DNA of 10,176 bases from NCBI GenBank assembly GCA_019137255.1, contig WPDH01000204.1, positions 1 through 10,176 on the forward strand. Reading direction: 5' to 3'. A program made the position numbers and the translations under genes. How positions within the stretch are numbered: position 1 is the stretch's first letter; each line of letters begins with the position of its first letter. This DNA is from Corinectria fuckeliana (Eukaryota > Ascomycota > Sordariomycetes > Hypocreales > Nectriaceae). A model generated the notes under the pieces. The model had not been told where the DNA came from, ran no database searches, and saw nothing but the letters and a program-made list of their open reading frames with translations. This document shows, piece after piece, positions 1 to 8,493 of the stretch.

Positions 1-213
1 ATATATTTAAGACTTAAAGCTAATATAAGCCTAATAAAAAGCCTAAAAAGAAAGCTACTTATAAAAGTATTAAAAAGAGAAGAAAAAAAGAAAGATATTA
101 TAGTCTAAAAGACTAAATAATAAATAATAAAGATTTATATAGCTGCTAATAGCTACTAATAGCTATTAAGTGTTAAGTTTATACTAGCTTTTAGCTACTA
201 ATAACTATACTAC

Positions 214-251
214 TAGCTAACTTACTAATAGCTAGCTAACTTACTAATAGC
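214..251. repeat. Perfect 19-bp tandem duplication in the left arm
   Basis: The unit tagctaacttactaatagc occurs twice back to back (214-232 and 233-251). The equivalent place in the right arm has a single, less mutated copy of the unit. The duplication therefore looks specific to this arm, and the identity of the two units suggests it arose after or late in the mutation process. Confidence 0.85.
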
Positions 252-385
252 TGGTTTTATTTACTTAAAAATTCTAAGCTTTTAGTTATAACTATAAAGC
301 AACTTAAACTTATATAGCTAGTATAATTCTAATACTTAACTACTTTACTCTTATAGTAGACTAAGTACTTAATATTTAGTTAACT

Positions 386-468
386 ATTTCTCTCTTTTTT
401 ATCTTTTTTTTCTTTTTTATCTTTTTTTCTTATCTTTTTTTCTCTTTCTCTCTTTTTAATTTTTTTCC
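386..468 (+). repeat. Polypyrimidine tract in the left arm
   Basis: About 80 bases consist almost only of T and C, in repeated tctttttt and tctctt blocks, interrupted by few A. The counterpart in the right arm (6718-6799) is a polypurine run on the plus strand that has kept many more G. The comparison suggests an ancestral C-rich pyrimidine tract that lost C here. Confidence 0.8.
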
Positions 469-669
469 TAACCTTTTAGAAAATAAGATAACTTTAGTCT
501 TAGTAAAAAAACTATTTACTTATATATAGTAATAGTATAAGAGGCTTAATCTAGGTCTATTATATAAAGAATATAGGTTTTTATCTAGTTTTATAGTTTT
601 TCTTATATCTATATAAAATAAAAGTACTATTTACCTTTTAGGTTTATAAAGTATAAATAAATAATACTA

Positions 670-990
670 TAGATTTATAAGACTAGCTTATAATATAAGA
701 TAATATATTAGCTTAAAAACTACTAGGTAAGTAGTTATATAGTTTTATACTTTAATAGTTAGAGCTTAAACTTATATTAGTTTTAAAATAGGTTTATTAG
801 GTATTCTTATTATTTAGTATATTTAAGATAAAAGATAATAATATATTTAAGTGTTTTTTTACTAGTCTTATATAAGCACTATAGTAAAGATATATTAGGT
901 ATATACCTTTAAAAGAGTAAGCTTTTAAGACTAATTTTTCCTATTTATAAATATATAACTATTAAGCTTTAATATTTATTAAGATCTTAA
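670..990 (-). other. C-terminal Cys/His segment of LINE ORF2
   Basis: The frame first reads a block like L-I-Q-L-R-T-G-K-I-x-L-K-S-F-L-F, then K-K-T-P-K-Y-I-I-I-F-Y near 860-828. With Tyr restored to His and Cys where TpG was lost, this becomes the C-x-C ... ETPKHxxxxC-type segment that closes many fungal LINE ORF2 proteins. A final L-L-T-x-x-F-L block follows. Copy 2 shows the same at 8499-8819. The frame runs to within about a dozen bases of the element end, leaving almost no 3' untranslated region. Confidence 0.8.
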
Positions 991-1879
991 TATAAGTATA
1001 ATACTCTTTTATTATTAGCAGAAGGGTAAGCTTTAGCTAGTTTAAGTAAATTAGTCTTTTAATACTCTCTCACTTTATCTTAAAGTTAGGTTTACTATAT
1101 AGTCTATTTAGATAAGATATAAGCTTTTATTATAACTAATATTAGTTTATACTTTTTATAAGAGAGCTAGCTTTTAAGCTAATCTTTAACTTCTTACTAT
1201 AGTTATTATTATAGTTTTTACTACTACTTATAGTAAATTTATCTTAAAGCTATAATAGTAGTAGTTCTAATAAGCTAAGTAGTATTTTATCTCTTAGTAT
1301 AACTATAAAATTAGGCAGCTAGTTTATTAAGATAAATATTAAGAGAGAGAATAGCTAGTTTTATCTCTAGTAAGTAAGTAAGTATAGCTTTATAAGCTTT
1401 TACTATTATATATAAGTTTTAAGTTTATTCTAATATAAGTGCTTATATAATACCTTAAGGCTTACTATTAAGAGCTATTAAAGTATAATAAGCTCTTATA
1501 CTATAAACTATAGTAAAATAAATAACTTATATATAGATTAATCTTACTCTTTTAAGGCTAACCTTTTATATACTTATAGTAATTATAATAAGAGCTTAGT
1601 ATTAGCACTTAAGTTTCTCTTTAAGGTAGTTTATATATAGGCCTTATAGTAGTTTATAATAAAAAAAGAGTTTAAAAACCTTATAAGTTTAGGTAAGCTA
1701 TACTATTAAGTTTTTAAGTTAGATTTATATTTAGTTTATTATATATTTATAAGTAAAATAAAAAAGTTATATTTTATTTAGTTTTTAAGTTATACTATTT
1801 ATTTAAGCCTAATTATTATATATTTCTTATATAATTTTAAGCTAAGTTTAAGTTTTTTTTATATTATAGCTAAATATTA

Positions 1880-2470
1880 GCAGGTTTATATTATTTATAA
1901 ATCTAATAACTAATATTCTTAAGGTATTATTAAAAGCTTTATAAAAGCTAAAAATAAAAAGAATAAATAAAATAAGTAATAAAAGAGATTCTTAAAAGAC
2001 TTTTATTTTAACTTTAATTAAGTTAAAAGTTTAGCTATTAAATTAGAGCTATACTATTTATAATATAAAATAGCTAGTAAGCTATACTAATAGCTATCTA
2101 AGAAATTCTTTTAGTTATAAAATAGTAATAAGTTATTTATAGTTAATACTATTAAAAGCTCTTATAAAGTTAAGCTAGAGGAGAGAGATAAGACTATATT
2201 AAGCTTATACTATATATACTATTTTAATAACTATAGCTAAAGCTAGCTTTATTAACTTTCTAAGCTTATTACTTATTTACCCTAAGAGTAATAGCTTCTT
2301 CTTTTTTACTATAGTTATAATATGCTTACTAATAACTATTTTAATAATCTTACTAATTATATTAAGTAATAATATTAAGTGCTAGCCTAATAATATTTAC
2401 TATTATTTTCTAGTCTTATTAGCTTTTAAGATAATTATAGTAATTATAGTATAAAAGTATATTAGAAAGT
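1880..2470 (-). other. Reverse transcriptase core of the LINE relic
   Basis: RT block 1 is readable at 2369-2318 as LLNIISKIIKIVISKHI, matching the R-P-I-x-L-L-N-x-x-G-K-x-x-E-x-x-x-x-x-R-I pattern of LINE reverse transcriptases, with a K-A-N-K segment (the P-K-P-x-K block) upstream near 2415-2440. The QGSP-like block is stop-K-S-F at 2005-1994. The catalytic block is F-I-N-N-I-N-L-L at 1901-1878, the expected RIP product of F-V-D-D-x-N-L-L. Both catalytic Asp codons are now Asn (AAT). Downstream, a K-L-x-K segment followed by an L-F-Y-F-T-like stretch fits the K-x-E-L-x-H-F-T block after the palm. Confidence 0.9.
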
Positions 2471-3296
2471 AGCTAATTATAAAGCTTATATTTACTATTT
2501 TAGTAATTATAAGAATAAGTAGGTTATTATATACTTTAAGAAATCCTATAAGAATTTTATTCTCTCTTAAGGCCTTTTATAACTTAATTTAGTATAAAGC
2601 TTTTTAGACCTCTTTAGGGTCTATTAATAGGTATATATAGCTTAACTTAGGTTTAAGTATCTTAAAGGGTAGAAAAAAAGAAAGATTAAAGTTATCTGCT
2701 TAAGATTTAAAAAAGAATTTTCTTACTAAGATCTTAGCTTTATTTATATAAAATATTACTAGCTTAGGTTAGTCTTAGTAGATAAGAGGTAAAAACTATA
2801 AAAGAGTTATAGTAGTTTTACTATATAGTTTAGCTTATCTTTTTATATTTTAAAATTATATTATATTATACTATAAGAGCTTAATTAGAAGTTTTCTCTA
2901 AAGAGTATACTATATATTTTATATATACTAGTCTTATATTATATATATCTTAAAGTATATATACTAGTTAGCTAAGTAGCTAGTTTATTAAGCTATATAG
3001 TATACTTACTTAAGTTTAAAAGTTATTTTAGCTATTTTACTATTTTACTAAAGATTATAATAAGATCTAAGTTTTTTTTATTTTAAAGTTATATATTTTA
3101 TAATTATAATAAGTTACTTAAAAAGCTATTTAACTTTTATATTTAAGGCTTTTAAGGTAGTTATTATACTACTAAATATATAATAAAAATAGACTTTTAT
3201 TTTATTAGCTACTTTTTACTAGTAGGTTTTCTTTTAGTTAAATTTAAAGTTTAGCTTAAAAGTTATCTTTTTATAAGTATTTATAATATAAATATA

Positions 3297-3910
3297 CTAA
3301 GAGATATAATTAGACTCTTTTAGGTTATAATTAGTTCTTATATAAAAAGTATTAATAGTTTTAGTAACTTAAGCTAAGTCTAAAGTGTTATTATAATAGT
3401 CTTAAGCTAACTTAGTAATTATCTTATAAAAGGTAAAAAGACTAATATAAAGTTATAATACCTTTTTTATAAGGCTATTACTATCTTAGTCTAAGTAGTT
3501 ATAATAGTCTTAAAGTAGGTAATAAAAGTTAAAATTACTAATAAGAAGTATATAATTATTTAAAGTAGTACTAGTAAGAGCTTATAATATAAGTAAGTTA
3601 TTTTTATTATTTAAAAGATTATATAAGATAATAATTTAATATTAGGTTTTTATAAAAGTAATACTAACTTAGTCTTCTTCTACTTATAATATTTATAACT
3701 TAAGCTTATACTATTTATTTATATAGACTATTATATACTTACTATAATAAACTATATAATAGTTATAATATTTTAAGCAGGCTAAAACTCTTATCTTAAA
3801 GTTCTTATTTAGCTTAAAAAGTATAATTATATTATATTTATTATAAGCTTATAGTATAATATAAGTAAGAGTAGCTTAATAATTAGTATTCTAATATAAT
3901 ACTAGTATTA
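3297..3910 (-). other. Endonuclease (APE-like) domain of the LINE relic
   Basis: The domain would make the first-strand nick at the insertion site. Codons 3539 down to 3510 read S-N-F-N-F-Y-Y-L-L-stop, which is what RIP would make of G-D-F-N-x-H-H-P-L-W, the hallmark of LINE endonucleases. Downstream, N-T-L-D-L-A-stop at 3389-3369 fits the T-L/I-D-L-A-W block, and S-N-Y at 3314-3306 fits the catalytic S-D-H. The N-terminal block near 3890 (N-T-N, followed about 20 codons later by I-I-L-F) resembles the WN(V/I)N ... ILxxQEP start. Spacing and order agree with the family. All three catalytic blocks are mutated, so no activity is expected. Confidence 0.85.
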
Positions 3911-3929
3911 ATTAGTAGTCTAAAAGAAG

Positions 3930-6521
3930 AATAGTAATAGTAATAAGACTAAGATAATTATTAAAAGAGAAGATAATATATAAGTAGCTTAGGTTTATAT
4001 TAGGGCTAAACTAGTAAATATTATATATAATCTATTTATTAAGCTAAAAAGCCTTTTAGGTTTTCTTAATAAGAACTATATAAGCTAAGCTAATAGTAAG
4101 AGTAGTAAAAATAAGAGCTTTTAAGTTAGAGGTTTAGTTACTATATATTCTTAAAAGCAGAGAGGTTTATCTAAGTATTCTTTCTTAGTGTAAGCCTAAT
4201 ATAAGGCTATAATAAGATAGTTATAGTTTTAAGCTAGGTATTTACTCTTATAAAAAATATAATTTAAAAGGATTTCTTTATATTTAATTAGGTATTCTTC
4301 TCTATTAGTATATATAATACCTTTATAATATCTATAGGTTAAGACTAATTTATAGTTTTAAGCTAAGTATCTAAACTTAAAGTAGTTATAATATTAGGTA
4401 AGTTAAAGCCTCTTATTAAAAGTCTTATAGTTATATAGTTATATATTAAGTAGTAGGCTATTATTATATAAGTAGTTAGCCTTTTTAATAGAGCTAATAT
4501 ATAAAATAAGATTTATTTTTACTTTAGGGCTAAGTTAGCTAGTCTTTTACTTTTTAACTTAGAGGATCTTTAGTTAATTAGATTTATTAATTTCTTTAAT
4601 AAGCTTATTAGTATTATTTAAGATAGATATAAGTTAGATTCTTTTTACTATTACTATAAATATTAGAGAGGAGAGAGCTATACTATTACTAAAGGCTTTA
4701 ATAACCTAATCTTTAGTATAAATAGCTTATATCTTATTTACTATATAAAATATAAGAATAGTATTACTACTTAGTAGCTTTCTTACTATAATAATATTAG
4801 AGTTATTATAAGTTTAGTTTACTATCTTAATAGTATCTTTTAGGGTTTAGCTATTAATATTAAAAGGTATATTTCTTATTTAGATTATAACTTTATATTT
4901 AATATAACTTTAGGTTATTTACTTTATATTTCTCTAGTTTAAAAGTATTAAGTTTTATACTATAATTAATATATAAGAGAGTTAGCCTCTCTTATAATCT
5001 AAGGGTATAATAAGAGTTATATTAATAATAAAAGTAAGAGCTATAATAATATTTATAATAATTTAGTTCTTAAGAGCTGTTTTATAGTTATATATAGTAT
5101 CCTTCTTATATAAGGTGTAAGCTTATACTTTATATATAAATATATAGGTTTAAATAATATATTAAACTTATTTAAGAGATATAATAAGAATAATTCTAGT
5201 AATAGTATTATATACTTTATTTTCTAAGTTATCTACTAGTATTCTACTTAGTTTTATAGCAGGTTTATTATTTTTACTTAGTATATACTAGCTAATTTCT
5301 ATAAGAGGGTTATATTAATTTTAGTTAAGTTTATATACTCTTAAATTAATAGCTATTAGAAGCATATTAGTATTATTACTATAGTCCTAATATGCTATTA
5401 TTCTTAAGGTAATATATATATAAAAATTTAGATTCTAATGTTAAAATATATTTTAAAGGCAGATTAGGGCTATAGTGAGCAGAAACTAAGTAAGTAAGAA
5501 AAATATTATATACTTAAACTAGTTTATAATAAAAAGAAAAAACCTAATACTAAGCTATAAGATAAAAAACCTTTTACTACTCTTACTTAAAAGAAAACTA
5601 AGTTAAGCTTAGTATATATATATAATAGTATAAGTTTTAAGTAAGTTTATTTTATAAGAAAAGCTAGTTATATACTTATATTAATAAATTCTTATAAAGC
5701 TTTACTTAAATTATATATTAAAATTTAATTAATCTTAAAATAAGTTTAAGTTACTTATATTACTTATCTTTCTTATCTTTTTAGGTATTATTTTTATTAC
5801 TAACTAATATTAGTATATCTTTTTTAACTTTTAATAGTATTTACTCTTTTAGTTAGTTAATTAGTCTAAATACTATAAAAACTAGACTTAAATTTAAGTT
5901 TAGTTTAACTTAAGACTACTTTAAAAGCTATTTAAGCTCTTTTTAAGCTAAGTAGTTTAATACTATAATTAGTATTAGTATTAATACTATTATATCTTAT
6001 AATAAGTATATTATATATTTATACTACTTACTTAAAATACTAAACTATATAAGTCTTTTTAAGTAAGTATTTCTTATTTATTTTTATATTTTTTATACTA
6101 TATAATATATATAAGATTATACTAAGTATAAGCTATTATAATTATAATATACTAAAAAAATCTTACTAATAAAAATAAAATATATTATATCTCTTATATA
6201 ATAAGCTTTCTTATAGTAATTATACTTAGCTTATTTTTAATAGTATTATATAATATATTTAAAATAAAAATACTTAAAGTATTACTTAAGTTAAATCTCC
6301 TCTAAATAAAACTTAATCTAATATACTTTTATAGTTATAATTATATACTAGTTATTAACCTTTTATAAATATTTAATAGTTACTCTTACTATATCTTAGT
6401 TATACCTCTAAAATCTATTTTAAGCTAACTAACTTTCTTTATAAACCTTTTTTACCTTTTTTCTACTCTTATATTATTACTATATTATATATAATAAGCA
6501 GGCTAAGTAAAATAAATTTAT
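3930..6521 (-). mobile_element. 5' part of the LINE: presumed ORF1 and leader, unreadable
   Basis: This stretch precedes the endonuclease and should hold the nucleic-acid-binding ORF1 protein and the 5' untranslated region. I found no frame I can identify. One possible trace is at about 4257-4157, where a minus-strand frame has Tyr residues and one surviving Cys (4157-4159) spaced somewhat like mutated CCHC knuckles, but the fit is imperfect. The whole stretch is closed by TAA/TAG in every frame and has the same base composition as ORF2. A different nested repeat inside it cannot be excluded, because no second copy is present in the window to confirm continuity. Confidence 0.5.
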
Positions 6522-7158
6522 TTATTTATTTATACTTTATAGACCTAAAAGGTAGATAATACTTTTATTTTATATAGATATAGAAAAAACTATAAAATTA
6601 AATAAAAACTTATATTCTTTATATAATAAGCCTAAGTTAGGCCTCTTATGCTGTTACTATATATAAGTAAATAGTTCTTTTGCTAAGACTAGAGTTATCT
6701 TATTTCCTAGAGGGCTAGGAAAAAATTAAAAAGAGGGAAGAGGAAAAAGGGAAAAAAAAAAGGGGGGAAAAGGAAAAAAGGAGTAAAGGAGGGAGAAATA
6801 GTTAACTAAATGTTAAGCATCTAGTCTGCTGTGGGAGTGGAGTGGTTAAGTGTTAGGATTATGCTGGCTAGGTATATTTAGGTTACTTTACAGTTGCGGC
6901 TAAGAGCTTAGGATTTTAAGTGGGCAGAACTAGCTGCTGGTAGGTTAGCTAGCTGTTAGAGCTAGAGGCTAGTATAAACTTAATGCTTAATAGCTGTTAG
7001 CAGCTATTAGCAGCTATATAAATCTTTATTATTGTTTATTATTTAGTCTCTTAGGTTATAATATCTTTCTTTTTTTCTTCTCTTTTTAATATCTCTATAA
7101 GTAGCTTCCCTCTAGGCTTTTTATTAAGCTTATATTAGCTTTAAGTCTTAAATATATA
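6522..7158 (-). repeat. Right arm (A') of the long inverted repeat, less mutated
   Basis: This is the reverse-complement partner of 1-664. It retains many CpA/TpG sites (for example ctgctgtgggagtgg near 6827-6841) that are TpA in the left arm, and one of only two CpG sites I found in the window (6897-6898). It is the best guide to the ancestral arm sequence. The match with the left arm ends at 7158 only because the window starts there, so the true outer end may lie beyond. No coding region or DNA-transposon signature was recognised. Confidence 0.9.
6690..7060. other. G+C-richer island within the right arm
   Basis: Base composition changes abruptly here. It contains G runs (gggggg at about 6762-6767), TGG and GTGG words and several CA/TG dinucleotides, all nearly absent elsewhere. 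It also includes a polypurine run at 6718-6799. It has been mutated much less than its partner (about 100-500) in the same palindrome. No gene, tRNA or promoter could be recognised in it. Confidence 0.75.
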
Positions 7159-7422
<264 letters not shown>

Positions 7423-7487
7423 GATAATAAACCTAATATAGTCTCTTAGTAGGAGAGATATAGTTATATATACTAATCTGTTTATNN

Positions 7488-7510
7488 TAATAATAATAAT
7501 AATAATAATA
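7488..7510 (+). repeat. Second short TAA run beside two undetermined bases
   Basis: Seven TAA triplets follow directly after two N at 7486-7487. The run shares the phase of the 49-unit tract upstream. The N bases probably mark an assembly uncertainty in a repetitive stretch, so the true length of the repeat and the distance between the tracts should not be trusted. Confidence 0.9.
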
Positions 7511-7524
7511 CTAGCTATAAGAGT

Positions 7525-8490
7525 AAGTTTTTTTACTATAAATCTGCTATATATTTAAGCTAATCTTATATAAGCTAAGAGAAAGAGATAAGCTAAGATA
7601 GAGAGTGTTATTACTTTAAGAGAGAAGTCTACTACTCTAGAGGGAGTGATATAAGCTATCTCTTATTTTATATATATTATATAGATAGGTAAGAATAATA
7701 TAGTAGGTTTTTACTAAGACTAGGTAAATACTATAGTAGGTGGCTATATAGCTTATACTTATATATATAAAATATATAAAGTCTTACTATTTACTATTAT
7801 TACTACTATTTAAGCCCTAGTAGAGGCTCTCTAGTAAGAGAGAGGTGCTAATAATATAAGTATAAGTTAGTTTTATAGTATATATATAAGCTAATAGTAT
7901 ATAAGAGGAGAAGCTTAAGAGGCTTAAGAATATAGCCCTTTAGGTAAAGAGTTAGGCTTTTAAGTGTATATATATTATACTTATAGTAGTAACTATAGGC
8001 CTAATATCTAACTAGTTTAATATATTAGTTAGTAAAATTAACTATATTACTAAGATGCTTAAGCGTCTTAAATATATTATAGTCTTAGCTCTTACCTATC
8101 TAAAGAGTGTTTTTATCTTTATAGCAGTTAGGTTATTAGCCTCTAAGAGAACTAGTAAGAAGGATAATAATAGTAATAATAAGGCTAGTAAGGCTAGTAA
8201 TAATACTACTACTAGTAAAAGTATAAAAAAGAGTAATATAAATATATAGAGTTAGGTAGTAAGTAGTAAAAATATAAGTTTAAGTTAGGTTTATAAGTTA
8301 GTACTATAAGCTTAGAGGATTTTAATAGGAGATTAGAGGATTTAATTAAAATTAGTAGCTATTATAATTAGACTAGTTTTTTACTCTTTATAGCTTTTTC
8401 TAGGTATATTTTATACTTCTTATAAGAGGGGTAAAAAGCACTTAGTATAGTAGTATACTATTCTTATTATAAGGCTATAAACTTAATTAT
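7525..8490 (+). pseudogene. Decayed unidentified reading frame with coiled-coil character
   Basis: In the plus frame whose codons start at multiples of 3, stops are almost all TAA/TAG, the RIP products of CAA, CAG and TGG. Between them the text looks protein-like. Around 7570-7645 a Leu/Arg/Glu-rich stretch (K-L-R-E-R-D-K-L-R, then L-L-L-x-E-R-S-L-L-L-x-R-E) suggests a coiled coil. At 7905-7935 comes E-E-K-L-K-R-L-K-N-I-A-L, then a hydrophobic segment, then a Lys/Ser/Asn/Thr-rich stretch at 8145-8246. The frame can be followed beyond 8249 to about 8490, where LINE copy 2 begins. I do not recognise the family; it could be a host gene or an ORF1-like transposon protein. That it was coding at all is an inference. 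Confidence 0.35.
8055..8249 (+). CDS. 64-codon stop-free segment, probably not a functional gene
   Basis: It opens with ATG at 8055 and ends with TAG at 8249. The product would have a basic start, a hydrophobic stretch at about residues 7-29 that could span a membrane, and a Lys/Ser/Asn/Thr-rich tail (residues 30-64). No ribosomal or promoter context distinguishes the ATG, and the same frame continues with coding-like text on both sides, broken only by RIP-type stops. It is most simply the longest surviving fragment of the relic at 7525-8490. It includes one of the two CpG sites seen in the window (8064-8065). Confidence 0.15.
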   Translation: MLKRLKYIIVLALTYLKSVFIFIAVRLLASKRTSKKDNNSNNKASKASNNTTTSKSIKKSNINI

Positions 8491-8493
8491 AAT

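Larger units (their letters stand above)
1..664 (+). repeat. Left arm (A) of a long inverted repeat
   Basis: Positions 1-664 match the reverse complement of 6522-7158 nearly end to end. Shared landmarks in order are the outer end (atatatttaagacttaaagc), a purine block near 75-105, a pyrimidine tract, a block near 480-560 and the inner end (gtataaataaataa). Most differences are transitions in which this arm carries T or A where the other keeps C or G, so this arm is the more RIP-damaged copy. The first base of the window is still inside the match, so the outer boundary is not visible. It could be the terminal inverted repeat of a large DNA element or two opposed copies of some other repeat; no coding capacity was seen. 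Confidence 0.9.
670..3920 (-). pseudogene. LINE ORF2 relic: endonuclease plus reverse transcriptase
   Basis: ORF2 nicks target DNA and copies the element RNA into it. All recognised motifs lie in one frame, with codon first bases at positions equal to 2 modulo 3. In order they are an N-terminal N-T-N block near 3890, the GDFNxHHPLW-type motif at 3510-3539, a TLDLAW-like motif at 3369-3389, SDH as S-N-Y at 3306-3314, RT block 1 at 2318-2369, a QGSP-like block at 1994-2005, F-V-D-D as F-I-N-N at 1890-1901, RFLG at 1671-1682, an AYKA motif at 1386-1397 and the KTPKH segment near 843-860. About 1,080 codons are spanned. Nearly every altered residue is a Cys, His, Asp, Gly, Gln or Trp changed as CpA/TpG loss predicts. 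The start codon is not identifiable. No RNase H motif was seen between AYKA and the Cys/His end. Gene name not assigned. Confidence 0.88.
665..6521 (-). mobile_element. RIP-degraded non-LTR retrotransposon (fungal LINE, Tad-like), copy 1
   Basis: The 3' end is fixed at about 665 because a second copy starts matching at exactly the equivalent base (8494) while the flanks beyond differ. The 5' end is placed at the inner edge of the right inverted arm (about 6521), which is an inference. Within it, minus-strand translation recovers in order an endonuclease-like domain, a reverse transcriptase and a C-terminal Cys/His segment, the order of ORF2 in fungal LINEs that move by target-primed reverse transcription. 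A length near 5.9 kb suits a two-ORF LINE. No A-rich tail is seen at the 3' end, and no target-site duplication could be recognised. The element cannot encode protein because stops occur throughout. Confidence 0.9.

Noticed and set aside
386..468. Polypyrimidine tract as a splice or promoter element
   Set aside because: It has a matching purine tract in the other arm, so it is part of the repeat, and no intact gene lies next to it.
2160..2880. Plus-strand frame with long stop-poor stretches (helicase-like or hydrophobic protein)
   Set aside because: It gave no recognisable motif and is dominated by Ile/Leu from A+T bias. The minus strand in the same place carries ordered reverse transcriptase blocks in a constant frame.
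1..7158. Inverted arms as long terminal repeats of an LTR retrotransposon
   Set aside because: LTRs are direct repeats. These arms are reverse complements, and the interior reads as a LINE (endonuclease before reverse transcriptase, no integrase or protease seen).
1..7158. LINE 5' inversion by twin priming as the origin of the left arm
   Set aside because: Twin priming inverts the 5' segment at the 5' side of the insertion. Here the inverted copy abuts the LINE 3' end, and copy 2 has no such arm at its 3' end.
8055..8249. A 64-residue small membrane or secreted protein
   Set aside because: It starts with ATG and has a hydrophobic stretch, but the same frame continues as coding-like text on both sides, interrupted only by RIP-type stops, and one open stretch of this size is easy to obtain by chance in 10 kb.
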